DNA of 64,000 nt. It comes from Schlegelella_A sp038231215. GTDB lineage: Bacteria > Pseudomonadota > Gammaproteobacteria > Burkholderiales > Burkholderiaceae_C. Of the stretch, positions 51,109 to 59,861 are shown piece after piece. Made by a program: the position numbers and the translations under genes. The stretch is taken from positions 1 through 64,000 of the forward strand of contig JBBRLS010000001.1 of NCBI GenBank assembly GCA_038231215.1. The letters are read 5' to 3'. How positions within the stretch are numbered: position 1 is the first letter of the stretch; the number at the start of each line of letters is the position of its first letter. A model generated the notes under the pieces. That model worked only from the letters and a program-made list of their open reading frames with translations, was not told the DNA's origin and did no database searches.

Positions 51109-53388
51109 ATGAACCGACTCACGAACACCCTCGCCTCCGCCCTGTGCGCCCTGGCGGCATCGCTGTTGGTGGCGGCCTGCGGGGGCGGCGACGCCACGCC
51201 GCCGCCTGCGCCCGGATCGGGCGGCACACCGCCGGTCGTGACCCCCGACACCACGGCGCCGACCGTGTCGATCTTCAACAACGCGGGCGCGGCCATGGTC
51301 ACCGGTCCGGTGACGTTCAGCTTCGTCTTCAGCGAGGACGTCGGCTCGAGCTTCGACGTCAGCGACGTCGTCGTCATCGGCGGCACGGCCGGCGCACTCA
51401 CGAAGGTGAGCGCCACGCAATACACGGTGGTGGTCACGCCGGCAGCCAACGCCGTCGGCAACCTCGACGTCAGCATCGCCGCCGGAAAGTTCAGCGACCT
51501 GGTGGGCAACGTCAACGCCGGCCCGAAGTCGGCGACCCTGGCCTACAACACGGTCGGCGGCGGCGGTGGTGGCAGCGGCGCGCTCATCACCTTCGACGAA
51601 GCCGTCGCGGTCCAGCTGACCGACTTCGGCGTCAACGGCGCGCCGCCGGTGCTCACCACCGACCCGGCGGGCGGCACGAACAAGGTGCTGAAGATCTTCA
51701 AGTACAAGCTGCCCGCGCCAGGCTCGGAGCAGTGGGCCGGCGTCACGATTTCCACTATCCATGGCGCCAACCCCGCGACCAATGCGGGGTCGATCCTGGC
51801 GATCCCGTTCACGGCCTCGGCCAAGACGATGACGGCCCGGGTCTACAGCCCGGCTGTCGGCGTGCGCGTGCGGATCAAGGTCGAAGACGCCTCCAACAAT
51901 GGTGTCAGCGTCGAGACCGATGCGATCACGACCACGTCCAATGCGTGGGAAACCCTGACCTTCGATTTCGCCAACCCGGGCTTGAGCCCGCCCGTCGGCG
52001 GCGGTCCCACGTCACCGCTGGACCTCACCAAGACCTACAACAGACTCTCGGTCTTCATGGATTTCGGCATCGGCAACGGTGGGTCCGGGCCGCTTCCGGC
52101 GGACCGTACTTACTACATCGATGACATCACCTTCGTCGCCGCTGGCGGCGGTGGTGGCGGGGGCGGCGGCAGCTGCGGCACGACGGCGCCGACCTGCGCG
52201 CCGACCACGAGCATCGCGTCGGGCTCGATCACGATCTACAGCGACGCTTCGTCGGTGGCCGGGCTCAACATGGCGCCGGACTGGGGTCAGAACAACATCA
52301 CGCGCAGCGAGGTGACGATCGCCAGCAACAAGTCCGAGAAGTACGTCTTCGGTGGCGCCCCGTTCCTGTATCAGGGCATCGACTGGACCGGAGCGGCGGG
52401 CACGACCACGATCGATGTGTCGGCCAAGACCACGCTGCATCTCGACCTCTGGTCGGCTGACATCGCGAGCATCAAGATCTCGCTCATTGGAGGTGGTCTC
52501 GAGAATGCCGTCACCAGGACGCTGACCGCGGCCAGCTGGAACAGCATCGACATCGACCTGGCGCTGTACACCGTGCCGGACAAGACCAAGACCATCCAGC
52601 TCAAGCTCGAGCCGATCTCGGCCGGTACCCTGTATGTGGACAACGTCTACTTCGGGGGTACCGCGGGCGGCGGTGGCGGCGGCGGTGGCGCTCTCACCTT
52701 CTCATCGGGCTTCGCCGTGGGCAACCGCACCGTGGAGGGCGGTGAGTTCGGCGGCTTCAGCGGCAGCAATCAGGACGGCTTCAACTGTTCGGGACTACCT
52801 GCGTCCTGCGGCGGCGGAGGTGCATTCACCGACACCGTGACCGCCGCCGCCTCGAGCTTCTTCTACTACTACCAGACGCCGATGCCGGCGACCGCGCTGT
52901 ACATGGGCATCTTCGAGCTCGCGCCCGGCGTCGTCGGTGGACTGAGTGCGACAGTCAACACGTCCGGCATTCAGATCAGCGGCCAGACGTCGATCAAGTT
53001 CACGCTGAGCGAGAACAACGAGTACTTCACGAGCACCAACAACAACTTCGCGGTGGATCTGACGCTGGGCAAGCTCTACACGCCCAGCGGCAATGCCTGC
53101 CACATCCAGTTGCGCACGATCGTGACGCCGACCTCCGCGGCTCCCACGGTCTACACGGTGCCGCTGAGCTCGTTCAGTGTCGTCCAGGATTGCGCGGCTC
53201 CTGGTGTAACGACCGCCTCCGCCCTGGCAGCTTCGCCGATCTCGCAGGTCTCGTTCCAGGGCGTGGGTGGCACCATCGCCCTGACCGCAGGCGGCAAGAC
53301 CAGCGGTGCCAACCTGAACGTGCCCACGGGATCCCCCGCGGTGTACCCGACCACGCTGGCGATCACCGGCGGGATCACGTTCCAGTAA
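51109..53388 (+). CDS. Multi-domain surface lipoprotein, probable glycan-binding protein
   Basis: A 759-residue lipoprotein with no catalytic domain visible. Order: lipobox VAACGGGD; a bacterial Ig-like domain (TVSIFNNAGAAMVTGPVTFSF, ~50-150); a jelly-roll carbohydrate-binding-like module (ITFDEAVAVQLTDFGVNG to TYYIDDITFV, ~160-345); a second such module (ITIYSDASSVAGLN to GTLYVDNVYF); and a C-terminal Ser/Thr-rich domain. Poly-Gly linkers (GGGGGGS, then longer) join them. It looks like a surface glycan-binding protein analogous to, but unrelated to, SusE/F-type proteins. The function is inferred from modules, an operator upstream and neighbours. Confidence 0.78.
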   Translation: MNRLTNTLASALCALAASLLVAACGGGDATPPPAPGSGGTPPVVTPDTTAPTVSIFNNAGAAMVTGPVTFSFVFSEDVGSSFDVSDVVVIGGTAGALTKVSATQYTVVVTPAANAVGNLDVSIAAGKFSDLVGNVNAGPKSATLAYNTVGGGGGGSGALITFDEAVAVQLTDFGVNGAPPVLTTDPAGGTNKVLKIFKYKLPAPGSEQWAGVTISTIHGANPATNAGSILAIPFTASAKTMTARVYSPAVGVRVRIKVEDASNNGVSVETDAITTTSNAWETLTFDFANPGLSPPVGGGPTSPLDLTKTYNRLSVFMDFGIGNGGSGPLPADRTYYIDDITFVAAGGGGGGGGGSCGTTAPTCAPTTSIASGSITIYSDASSVAGLNMAPDWGQNNITRSEVTIASNKSEKYVFGGAPFLYQGIDWTGAAGTTTIDVSAKTTLHLDLWSADIASIKISLIGGGLENAVTRTLTAASWNSIDIDLALYTVPDKTKTIQLKLEPISAGTLYVDNVYFGGTAGGGGGGGGALTFSSGFAVGNRTVEGGEFGGFSGSNQDGFNCSGLPASCGGGGAFTDTVTAAASSFFYYYQTPMPATALYMGIFELAPGVVGGLSATVNTSGIQISGQTSIKFTLSENNEYFTSTNNNFAVDLTLGKLYTPSGNACHIQLRTIVTPTSAAPTVYTVPLSSFSVVQDCAAPGVTTASALAASPISQVSFQGVGGTIALTAGGKTSGANLNVPTGSPAVYPTTLAITGGITFQ

Positions 53389-53406
53389 GAATCCGCGACA
53401 CTCACG

Positions 53407-53438
53407 ATCGCCGCGATGCCGAAAGGTGTCGCGGCGAT
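53407..53438 (+). terminator. Hairpin after the glycan-binding lipoprotein gene
   Basis: Perfect 10-bp arms ATCGCCGCGA / TCGCGGCGAT enclose a 12-nt loop, 18 nt past the stop codon and before glk. No T-run follows, so termination may be partial. It may separate the lipoprotein and glk messages. Confidence 0.45.
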
Positions 53439-53489
53439 GGTTCGACGTAATCCGAGAGGGCAGCTTGTCTCGCAACGCTGCAAGGTCAC

Positions 53490-54500
53490 GTGCACTCGAC
53501 GAGTGACGCGCACAACGGACAGCCGGCGGCGAGCGGAGCGGGCTACCCCCGCCTGCTCGGCGACGTCGGCGGGACGAATGCGCGCTTCGCATGGCAGTCT
53601 CACGCCGGGGCGCCGGTCAGCCATGTGACGAGTTCGCTTTGCAACGACTACGACGCGTTGATCGATGCGATGCGACATTTCCTGCGCGTACAAGGCCTTC
53701 CGACGCCGCGCGCCTGCGGCATCGGCATCGCCAACCCGATCACCGGCGACCGGGTTCAGATGACCAATCATCACTGGTCGTTCTCGATCGGCGAACTCCA
53801 GCACGCGCTCGGGATCGAGCGGTTGGTGGTGATCAACGATTTCGCCGCGGTGGCGCTGTCGCTGCCCGCGCTGGGTTCGGAGGATCTGCAAGCGATTGGC
53901 GGCGGGCAGGGCGTCGACGGTGCTGCGCTGGCCGTCCTTGGCCCCGGCACCGGGCTCGGTGTCGCCGGTTTGCTGCGTCCCGCCCCGGGGCAAGAGTTTC
54001 CGATCACCGGCGAGGGCGGCCACGCCACGCTGGCCGCCAGCGATGACGAGGAAGCCGCCGTCATCGCCGTGTTGCGAACGCGGTTCGACCATGTTTCCGC
54101 AGAGCGAGCCCTGTCGGGGCCGGGCCTCGTGAATCTCTATGAGGCCACCGCGGCAGTGGAGGGCAAAGCCGTTCACCTGCTGGCCCCTGCCGACATCATC
54201 GAACGCGCCCGTTCCGGCAGCGATCCCGTCTGCCAGCACGCGCTGGCGATGTTCTGCGCCTTTCTGGGCAGCGTCGCCGGCAATCTGGCGCTGACCCTCG
54301 GTGCGGGCGGCGGCGTCTATTTGGCGGGCGGCATCGCACCGCGGATCGTGACCGAACTGCGGGCTTCGAAATTTCGTGAACGCTTCGAGGGCAAGGGGCG
54401 CTTCCAGGCCTACCTCGCGCTGATACCGACGCAGGTCATCGCCAGCGCAGTGGCACCGGCTTTCCTTGGCGCCTCGAGAGCACTCGATCTGGCGCCGTGA
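53490..54500 (+). CDS. glk: Glucokinase
   Basis: A 336-residue hexokinase-fold enzyme of the bacterial Glk family. The ATP phosphate loop is LLGDVGGTNARFA, the sugar site GIANPITGDRVQMTNHHWSFSI (in pieces), and the second phosphate loop GPGTGLGVAGL. It phosphorylates free glucose released by the GH1/GH17/GH30 enzymes. The start is GTG with AAGG 4 nt upstream. No operator copy is seen in the 100 nt before it. Confidence 0.92.
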   Translation: MHSTSDAHNGQPAASGAGYPRLLGDVGGTNARFAWQSHAGAPVSHVTSSLCNDYDALIDAMRHFLRVQGLPTPRACGIGIANPITGDRVQMTNHHWSFSIGELQHALGIERLVVINDFAAVALSLPALGSEDLQAIGGGQGVDGAALAVLGPGTGLGVAGLLRPAPGQEFPITGEGGHATLAASDDEEAAVIAVLRTRFDHVSAERALSGPGLVNLYEATAAVEGKAVHLLAPADIIERARSGSDPVCQHALAMFCAFLGSVAGNLALTLGAGGGVYLAGGIAPRIVTELRASKFRERFEGKGRFQAYLALIPTQVIASAVAPAFLGASRALDLAP

Positions 54501-54597
54501 TTGACGCCGAGGCGGGTCGGCCCGGACAAGCTGCGAGCGGCACGTTGATACCTAGTAGTGGTCGGCTTTCGACGGATACCCCCTCCACCAACCCTGT

Positions 54598-54707
54598 GTC
54601 GGGGAAAGCTCCCGACGCTCCGAAGCACGTCGTTCCGAAGAACGACTCCATCGACGATCCTCCCGCGACGCCTGTTGATACGCGCGGTCACTACGCGGGT
54701 CGACAGG
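54598..54707. repeat. Hairpin-rich spacer after glk
   Basis: Three stem-loops in 110 nt: GTCGGG/CCCGAC (54598-54616), GTCGTTC-cgaa-GAACGAC (54629-54646), and a longer stem with arms CCTGTTGATACGCG / CGCGGGTCGACAGG (54671-54707; one mismatch and two G-T pairs). They could end transcription from glk. Resembles in style, but not in sequence, the cluster near 11 kb. Confidence 0.6.
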
Positions 54708-54756
54708 GGTCGCCGCTGCGTCTATCGTCCGGCCCCATGCGCTGCCGAAACGCCCC

Positions 54757-55056
54757 ATGAGAATTCCCGTCCTGTTTGTCCTGCTCGTCCTGGGCGGCTG
54801 TTCGACTGTGCCCGACATTGTGAAAGCGGGTCCCGAGACCTATCGCGTGCGGCCCGATGCGGGCGGCGGCTCGCCGACCGACGACGAGATCAAGGAGCGC
54901 GGCATCAGGCGCGCCAACGAGTTCTGCGAAGCCCAGGGCAAGCGTGCCGTCGTCACCGTCGGGCAGACGACGAGCTGGTTCGTGCTCGGCCTGCAATCGG
55001 CCGAAGTGAGCTTCTACTGCGACGAGCGCAAGGCCGCTCCGGCCGTCAAGCCCTGA
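54757..55056 (+). CDS. Small lipoprotein of unknown function
   Basis: A 99-residue protein with a type II signal and lipobox LVLGGCS. The mature part has two cysteines (NEFCEAQGK and VSFYCDERK) and a beta-rich middle (VVTVGQTTSWFVLG), probably forming one disulfide in the periplasm. No named family is recognised. It precedes the Spy-like gene by about 120 nt. Confidence 0.75.
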   Translation: MRIPVLFVLLVLGGCSTVPDIVKAGPETYRVRPDAGGGSPTDDEIKERGIRRANEFCEAQGKRAVVTVGQTTSWFVLGLQSAEVSFYCDERKAAPAVKP

Positions 55057-55178
55057 CGCTGCCGTCGCTGCCCGGAGCAGCGCTGGCCTTCACAGATCTT
55101 TACCCCCAAGCCACCCCGTCGTTACCGCGTGTCACCATGATTCGTTCCAGGCCCGAAGGTCGGGCTCTGGAGCAGAAG

Positions 55179-55775
55179 ATGACAACGATGACAACGACGA
55201 CAGCGCGGCCGGGACACGCCGCACAAGGCCGCCGGATCCGGATGGTGATGATCGGCATGGCCGTGACCCTGCTCGCCGCAATCGGCGTGTCGGCATGGGC
55301 CCAGGCCGCGCCGCCTGCGCCCGGCATGGAAGGCGGCATGCACGGCCATGGCATGCACGGCGGCATGGGCGGGGGCATGATGTTCGGCGGCTCGCCCGAG
55401 CACATGGGCCGCATGATCGACCACATGCTCGACGGCCTGAACGCCAGCGACGCGCAGCGCACGCAGATCAAGCAGATCGCCACCCAGGCGGCCGCCGACA
55501 TGAAGGCACAAGCCGAAGCGGGCCGGGACCTGCGCCAGCGCGGCATGCAGATATTCGCGGCGCCGACGGTCGACGCCAACGCCGCCGAACAGCTGCGCCA
55601 GCAGATGTTGCAGCAGCAAGATCAGATGAGCCGCCGTGTCACGCAGGCGATGGTCGCCGTCGCCAACGTGCTGACGCCCGAGCAGCGCGCCAAGGTCGGC
55701 GAGCGCATGAAGGACCGCCAGGCGCGCATGGACGAGCGCATGAAGCGCATGGAGCACGACGGGCCGCGCCGATAA
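55179..55775 (+). CDS. Periplasmic Spy/CpxP-like protein with His/Met-rich N-terminus
   Basis: A 198-residue exported protein. The signal peptide (MVMIGMAVTLLAAIGVSAWAQA) leads into a Met/His/Gly-rich stretch (MHGHGMHGGMGGGMM) followed by helices with LTPEQRAKVGERM, the LTXXQ motif of the Spy/CpxP group. The His/Met-rich part suggests binding of copper or another soft metal. Just upstream of a response regulator-kinase pair, it may report envelope or metal stress. The ATG with GGAG 6 nt upstream is chosen; an upstream ATG is in frame but lacks a site. Confidence 0.8.
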   Translation: MTTMTTTTARPGHAAQGRRIRMVMIGMAVTLLAAIGVSAWAQAAPPAPGMEGGMHGHGMHGGMGGGMMFGGSPEHMGRMIDHMLDGLNASDAQRTQIKQIATQAAADMKAQAEAGRDLRQRGMQIFAAPTVDANAAEQLRQQMLQQQDQMSRRVTQAMVAVANVLTPEQRAKVGERMKDRQARMDERMKRMEHDGPRR

Positions 55776-55820
55776 TCGACGTGTCGCGGCTGCTTGCCGC
55801 GACATGACAAGACTCGTGCC

Positions 55821-56528
55821 ATGACGCCTCGCCTCCTCCTCATCGACGACGACGCCCGCCTCGCTTCGATGGTGGCCGACTACCTCGGCCAATCCGGCTT
55901 CGAGGTCGAGACCGCGGGCACCCTGGCAGCCGGTCGCAACCGCCTCGCCGGCAACAGCTACGACGCGCTCGTGCTCGACCTCATGCTGCCCGACGGCGAC
56001 GGCCTCGACCTGTGCCGCGAGCTGCGCGGCGAGAGCCGCACCCGCCAGTTGCCGCTGCTCATGCTCACGGCGCGCGGCGAGCCGATGGACCGCATCGTCG
56101 GCCTCGAGCTCGGCGCCGACGACTACCTGCCCAAGCCCTTCGAGCCGCGCGAGTTGCTGGCCCGCGTCAAGGCACTGCTGCGCCGCGCCTCGCCGCAGCC
56201 GGCCGACGACGATGTGCTGCGCTTCGGCCGTCTCGAGATCGATATCGGCGCGCGCGTCGCCCGGCTCGACGGCAAGTCCTGCGACCTGACCGGCCACCAG
56301 TTCGACCTGCTCGTCGTGATCGCGCAAAGCCCGGGCCGCGTGCTGTCGCGCGACCAGATCATGGACTCGCTCAAGGGCCATCCGCTCGAAGCCTTCGACC
56401 GCTCGATCGACGTGCACATCTCGCGCATCCGCGCCGTCATCGAGGACGACCCCAAGGCGCCGCGCCGCGTCCTCACGGTGCGCGGCGCCGGCTACGTCTT
56501 CGCAAGGAAGCAGGACGCCGAGGAGTGA
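55821..56528 (+). CDS. OmpR-family response regulator
   Basis: A 235-residue regulator. The receiver has an acidic pocket LLIDDDAR, phospho-acceptor Asp in LVLDLMLPDGDG and Lys in PKPF. The winged-helix output ends with DVHISRIRAVIEDDPKAPRRVLTVRGAGYVF. It is the partner of the histidine kinase encoded 31 nt downstream, and probably controls the upstream Spy-like gene. CpxR/RstA-type assignment cannot be refined further. Confidence 0.92.
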   Translation: MTPRLLLIDDDARLASMVADYLGQSGFEVETAGTLAAGRNRLAGNSYDALVLDLMLPDGDGLDLCRELRGESRTRQLPLLMLTARGEPMDRIVGLELGADDYLPKPFEPRELLARVKALLRRASPQPADDDVLRFGRLEIDIGARVARLDGKSCDLTGHQFDLLVVIAQSPGRVLSRDQIMDSLKGHPLEAFDRSIDVHISRIRAVIEDDPKAPRRVLTVRGAGYVFARKQDAEE

Positions 56529-56559
56529 GGCTGCCCTGCTTGCGACTCGCGCCGCCGTC

Positions 56560-57915
56560 TTGAAAAGCCTCTATCTCCGCATCTACGCGACGGTCGTCGT
56601 CGTGCTGTTGCTGTTCGCCTTCGCGTCCGGCCTCGTCGTCGAGCGCCATCTCGACCAGGAACGGGTGCGCAACGAGTCGGTGCTGAACGAGCGACTCGGT
56701 GCGTGGGCCGACCTGATCCAGCGTTCCTTGCCCGGCGCCGATGCACCCGCGGAGACGCAGGCGACGGCCCTGCGCGAATGGTCGCAGCGCCTGCGCATTC
56801 CGCTCGCGCTCGACGACGCGAGCGGCCAGCGCATCGTCGCCTCCGACTCATTCGTTCGTCGTACGAGCGAAGGCCAGATCCGTCCGTTCGCCGTCAAGCT
56901 CGACGACGGCCGCACCCTGTGGACGATGCGGCCCGGCCAGCTCCGCCAGGCGGCCGGCCCACGCGCCGCCGATGGGCCACGCGACGAGCGCGGCGCCCGT
57001 CCGCCGCCGCCGCCGCCGTGGCCCTTCCTGCCGCCCGGCTTTCCGCGCGGCGCGGGTCTGGCCATCATCCTGCTCGTGCTCTTCATCGCCGTCGCCGCCG
57101 GCGCCTACCCGGTGGTGCGTCGCCTGACACGTCGCCTCGAGGCGCTAAAGCTCGGCGTCGAGCAGTTCGGCGCCGGCGAGTTGAGCCACCGCGTCACGGT
57201 GTCGGGCAACGACGAGGTGGCTGCCGTCGCGGCCAGCTTCAACGTCGCCGCCGGTCGCGTCGAGGCGCTCCTGCAGTCGCATCGCTCCTTGCTCGCCAAC
57301 GCCAGCCACGAACTGCGCTCGCCGTTGGCGCGCATGAAGATGGCGGCGTCGCTGCTCGACGAAGCGAGCCCGCCGCAACGCGAGAAGCTCAAGCGCGAGA
57401 TCGATCGCAACGTCGCCGAGCTCGATGCGCTGGTCGAGGAGGTGCTGCTCGCGAGCCGGCTCGACGGCGCGCAGGATCCGCTGCATCGCGACAAGGTCGA
57501 CCTGCTCGCCGTCGCGGCCGAAGAAGCGTCGCGCGTCGATGCGAATGTCGACTCGACCGGCGACGTGTTCGTGGCCGGCGACGAGCGGCTGCTGCGCCGT
57601 GCCCTGCGCAACCTGCTCGAGAACGCGCGCCGCTACGGTGGCGGCGAGATCGCCGTGAGCCTGCAGCCGACGGTGCGCGGTCGTCCCGGCGCAACCGTGC
57701 AGGTCTGCGATCGCGGTGCCGGCGTGCCCGAGTCCATGCGCGAGCGCATCTTCGAGCCCTTCTTTCGCCTGCCGGGCCATGCCGAGCAGGCCGGTGGTGT
57801 CGGACTCGGCCTCTCGCTCGTCAAGCAGATCGCCGAGCGACACGGCGGCCGCGTGCGTTGCGAAGGCCGTGATGGCGGCGGCAGCTGTTTCACGATCGAG
57901 CTGCCGGCGGCCTGA
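56560..57915 (+). CDS. Membrane sensor histidine kinase
   Basis: A 451-residue kinase. Transmembrane helix 1 (YATVVVVLLLFAFASGLVV) is followed by a ~140-residue periplasmic sensor with a Pro-rich end (PPPPPPWPFLPPGFP), helix 2 (AIILLVLFIAVAAGAY), HAMP, the phospho-acceptor His in ASHELRSPLARMK, and the ATPase motifs NLLENARRYGGG, DRGAGVP and GVGLGLSLV. It uses a TTG start. Its 3' end overlaps the convergent MATE gene by 26 nt. Periplasmic Pro-rich sensors are seen in CpxA-like kinases. Confidence 0.9.
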   Translation: MKSLYLRIYATVVVVLLLFAFASGLVVERHLDQERVRNESVLNERLGAWADLIQRSLPGADAPAETQATALREWSQRLRIPLALDDASGQRIVASDSFVRRTSEGQIRPFAVKLDDGRTLWTMRPGQLRQAAGPRAADGPRDERGARPPPPPPWPFLPPGFPRGAGLAIILLVLFIAVAAGAYPVVRRLTRRLEALKLGVEQFGAGELSHRVTVSGNDEVAAVAASFNVAAGRVEALLQSHRSLLANASHELRSPLARMKMAASLLDEASPPQREKLKREIDRNVAELDALVEEVLLASRLDGAQDPLHRDKVDLLAVAAEEASRVDANVDSTGDVFVAGDERLLRRALRNLLENARRYGGGEIAVSLQPTVRGRPGATVQVCDRGAGVPESMRERIFEPFFRLPGHAEQAGGVGLGLSLVKQIAERHGGRVRCEGRDGGGSCFTIELPAA

Positions 57916-59329
57916 GAGTCCCTCCGCGTCGGAGTGCCAGGGCGAGGGCCCGCTCGCGTCGCAGCGTCCAGGCGAGAAAGCCCGAGAGACTGATCGCGGC
58001 CAGGGCGATGCCGAACGAAGCCATCGCCCAGAACCCGCGCGCGCCGTGCATCCAGGCCGGGCCGACGTCCGTGAGCACGAACGCGGCGACGTAGCCGCCG
58101 CCCAGGCCGATGACCCAGATCGCGAACACGTAGACGACCAGCGGCACGGTGGCGATGCGGTGCGCGCGCAGCACGAAGGCGGCGATCGTCTGCGCCGCAT
58201 CGGCGATGTGGAAGAGCACGACCCAGGCGAGCAGCGGCAGTGCCGCCGCGGCGATGATCGCGTTGCCCGTGTAGAGGCCGACGATGGTCTCGCGCAGCAG
58301 GTAGACGATGCTGCCGAGCACGGCCGCGCAGAGCACGCCGATCTCGAGCCCGGCCCAGCCGATGCGGCTGGCATCGGCGTTGTCGCCGGCGCCGAGCCGC
58401 TGCGCCACGAGCACGCTCGAGGCGTTGGCGATCGACAGCGGAAGCATGAACATCAGCGAGATCATGTTGACGGCGATCTGGTGCCCGGCCACCGGCGTGG
58501 CACCGATGCGCGAGATGAAGAAGGCCATGAAAGTGAAGCCGGTCACCTCGATCAGGATCGACAGGCCCATCGGGATGCCGAGCCTGAGCAGCGCCGCGAG
58601 GCTGGCGCGGTTCGGCCGGCCGAGGCGATAGCCCAGGCCGAACGGCTTGTAGAACGGATCGCGACGCACCAGCACGATCGCGGCGAGCAACTGGCACCAC
58701 ATGACGATCGCCGTCGCCACGCCGCAGCCCGGCGCGCCGAGCGCCGCAACGTGCCATTCGCCGAAGGGCGTGGGCAGCGCGAAGCCGAACACGAGCAGGG
58801 CGTTGATCGGCACCTTCAGCGCGAGCCCGCCGAGCTGCAGCACCATCACCGCCTTCGGCCGCGACACGGCGATGTTGAAGCCGCGGTAGGCCATGAAGAC
58901 CAGCGCCGCCGGCAGCGCGAAGGCGAGTCCGTGCAGGTAGCCGCGCACCTTGACGGCGACCGCGGGCTCGGTGCGCGCCAGGGCGAGAAAGGGCTCCGGC
59001 CAGAGCAGCAGGCTGCAACCCAGCACCGACAGCGCGAGCGCCAGCCAGACCGCCTGCTCGGCTTCGTGGCCGCTCTCGCGCAGCTTGCCGGCGCCGAAGA
59101 GCTGGCCGGCGATCGGCCCGATCGCCAGGATGACGCCCATCAGGCCGACGAAAACCGAGATGTAGGTCGAGCCGCCGATCGCCAGCGCGGCGAGATCGAG
59201 CGCAGATGCGCGCGCCACCATGACGGTGTCGACAGTGCTGAACGCGAGCACCGCGATCTGGCCGATGAAGACCGGCCAGGCCAGCGGCAAAAGGCGGAGC
59301 GCGCTCTCTCGAAGGCTCGGCCGCGTCAT
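57890..59329 (-). CDS. MATE-family multidrug/sodium antiporter
   Basis: A 479-residue transporter with twelve predicted helices in two inverted bundles. The N-terminal half has FIGQIAVLAFSTVDTVMVAR, and the second half has GIPMGLSILIEVTGFTFMAF, a typical NorM-like repeat pair. It exports cationic drugs or metabolites in exchange for Na+ or H+; the substrate cannot be assigned. The start ATG overlaps the stop of the DUF3717/DUF1289 gene by 4 nt. Confidence 0.9.
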   Translation of the reverse strand: MTRPSLRESALRLLPLAWPVFIGQIAVLAFSTVDTVMVARASALDLAALAIGGSTYISVFVGLMGVILAIGPIAGQLFGAGKLRESGHEAEQAVWLALALSVLGCSLLLWPEPFLALARTEPAVAVKVRGYLHGLAFALPAALVFMAYRGFNIAVSRPKAVMVLQLGGLALKVPINALLVFGFALPTPFGEWHVAALGAPGCGVATAIVMWCQLLAAIVLVRRDPFYKPFGLGYRLGRPNRASLAALLRLGIPMGLSILIEVTGFTFMAFFISRIGATPVAGHQIAVNMISLMFMLPLSIANASSVLVAQRLGAGDNADASRIGWAGLEIGVLCAAVLGSIVYLLRETIVGLYTGNAIIAAAALPLLAWVVLFHIADAAQTIAAFVLRAHRIATVPLVVYVFAIWVIGLGGGYVAAFVLTDVGPAWMHGARGFWAMASFGIALAAISLSGFLAWTLRRERALALALRRGGTLRPPAARS

Positions 59330-59781
59330 GACGACGCGACGCGCGCCGTGTCGTCAGCGGGCGAAGATGCATTCGCGCTCTTCTGCGCGCGCTCGGCATA
59401 ACGGTTGAAGCGCCAGGCCGTGCCTTCCTGCGTAATGCGCCGCCAGGTGACGCGTTTCTCCGCCGGCGACATCGAGGTCCAGTGCTGCACTTCCTCGAAG
59501 CTGCGGCCGCAACCCTTGCAGATGGCGTCGCCCTGGCTGGTCGAGCAGATGGCGATGCACGGCGCGTCGGGCGTCGTTGCGTACCAGGCGAGCCAGGCGG
59601 CCTGTGCTGCCGCGGGCATCGAGGCCTCGTCGCACTCGGCCTCGCGGTAATACACCATCAGGGCATAGATCTCGGCGAGCGCAAGCACCTCGGCGCAAGC
59701 GGTGATGCCGTCGGGCGAAGGCTTTCGGTCGCGCCACCAGTTGATGGCCGACTCGATGTCGGTGATGTGCAGGGCGGCCAC
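59326..59781 (-). CDS. DUF3717-DUF1289 two-part protein
   Basis: A ~151-residue protein. The first half (LHITDIESAINWWRDRKPSPDG, in part) matches DUF3717; the second carries PCIAICSTSQGDAICKGCGRS, a four-cysteine DUF1289 segment that may bind a metal or an Fe-S cluster, followed by AEKRVTWRRI. Both domain types are known in Burkholderiales; function is unknown. The GTG start (MAALHITD) is chosen to match family length; an upstream TTG would add 15 residues. It is coupled to the MATE gene. Confidence 0.75.
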   Translation of the reverse strand: MAALHITDIESAINWWRDRKPSPDGITACAEVLALAEIYALMVYYREAECDEASMPAAAQAAWLAWYATTPDAPCIAICSTSQGDAICKGCGRSFEEVQHWTSMSPAEKRVTWRRITQEGTAWRFNRYAERAQKSANASSPADDTARVASS

Positions 59782-59861
59782 GGCGCTCGCCGAAAAGGGG
59801 AGGGCGAGGATAGCAGCCGCTCGCAACTGCTGCCCGCGCCAGGCGCGGGCAGCAGCGTGCC

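Noticed and set aside
51560..52690. Poly-Gly codon runs as tandem DNA repeats
   Set aside because: They encode Gly linkers between modules; they are not independent repeats.
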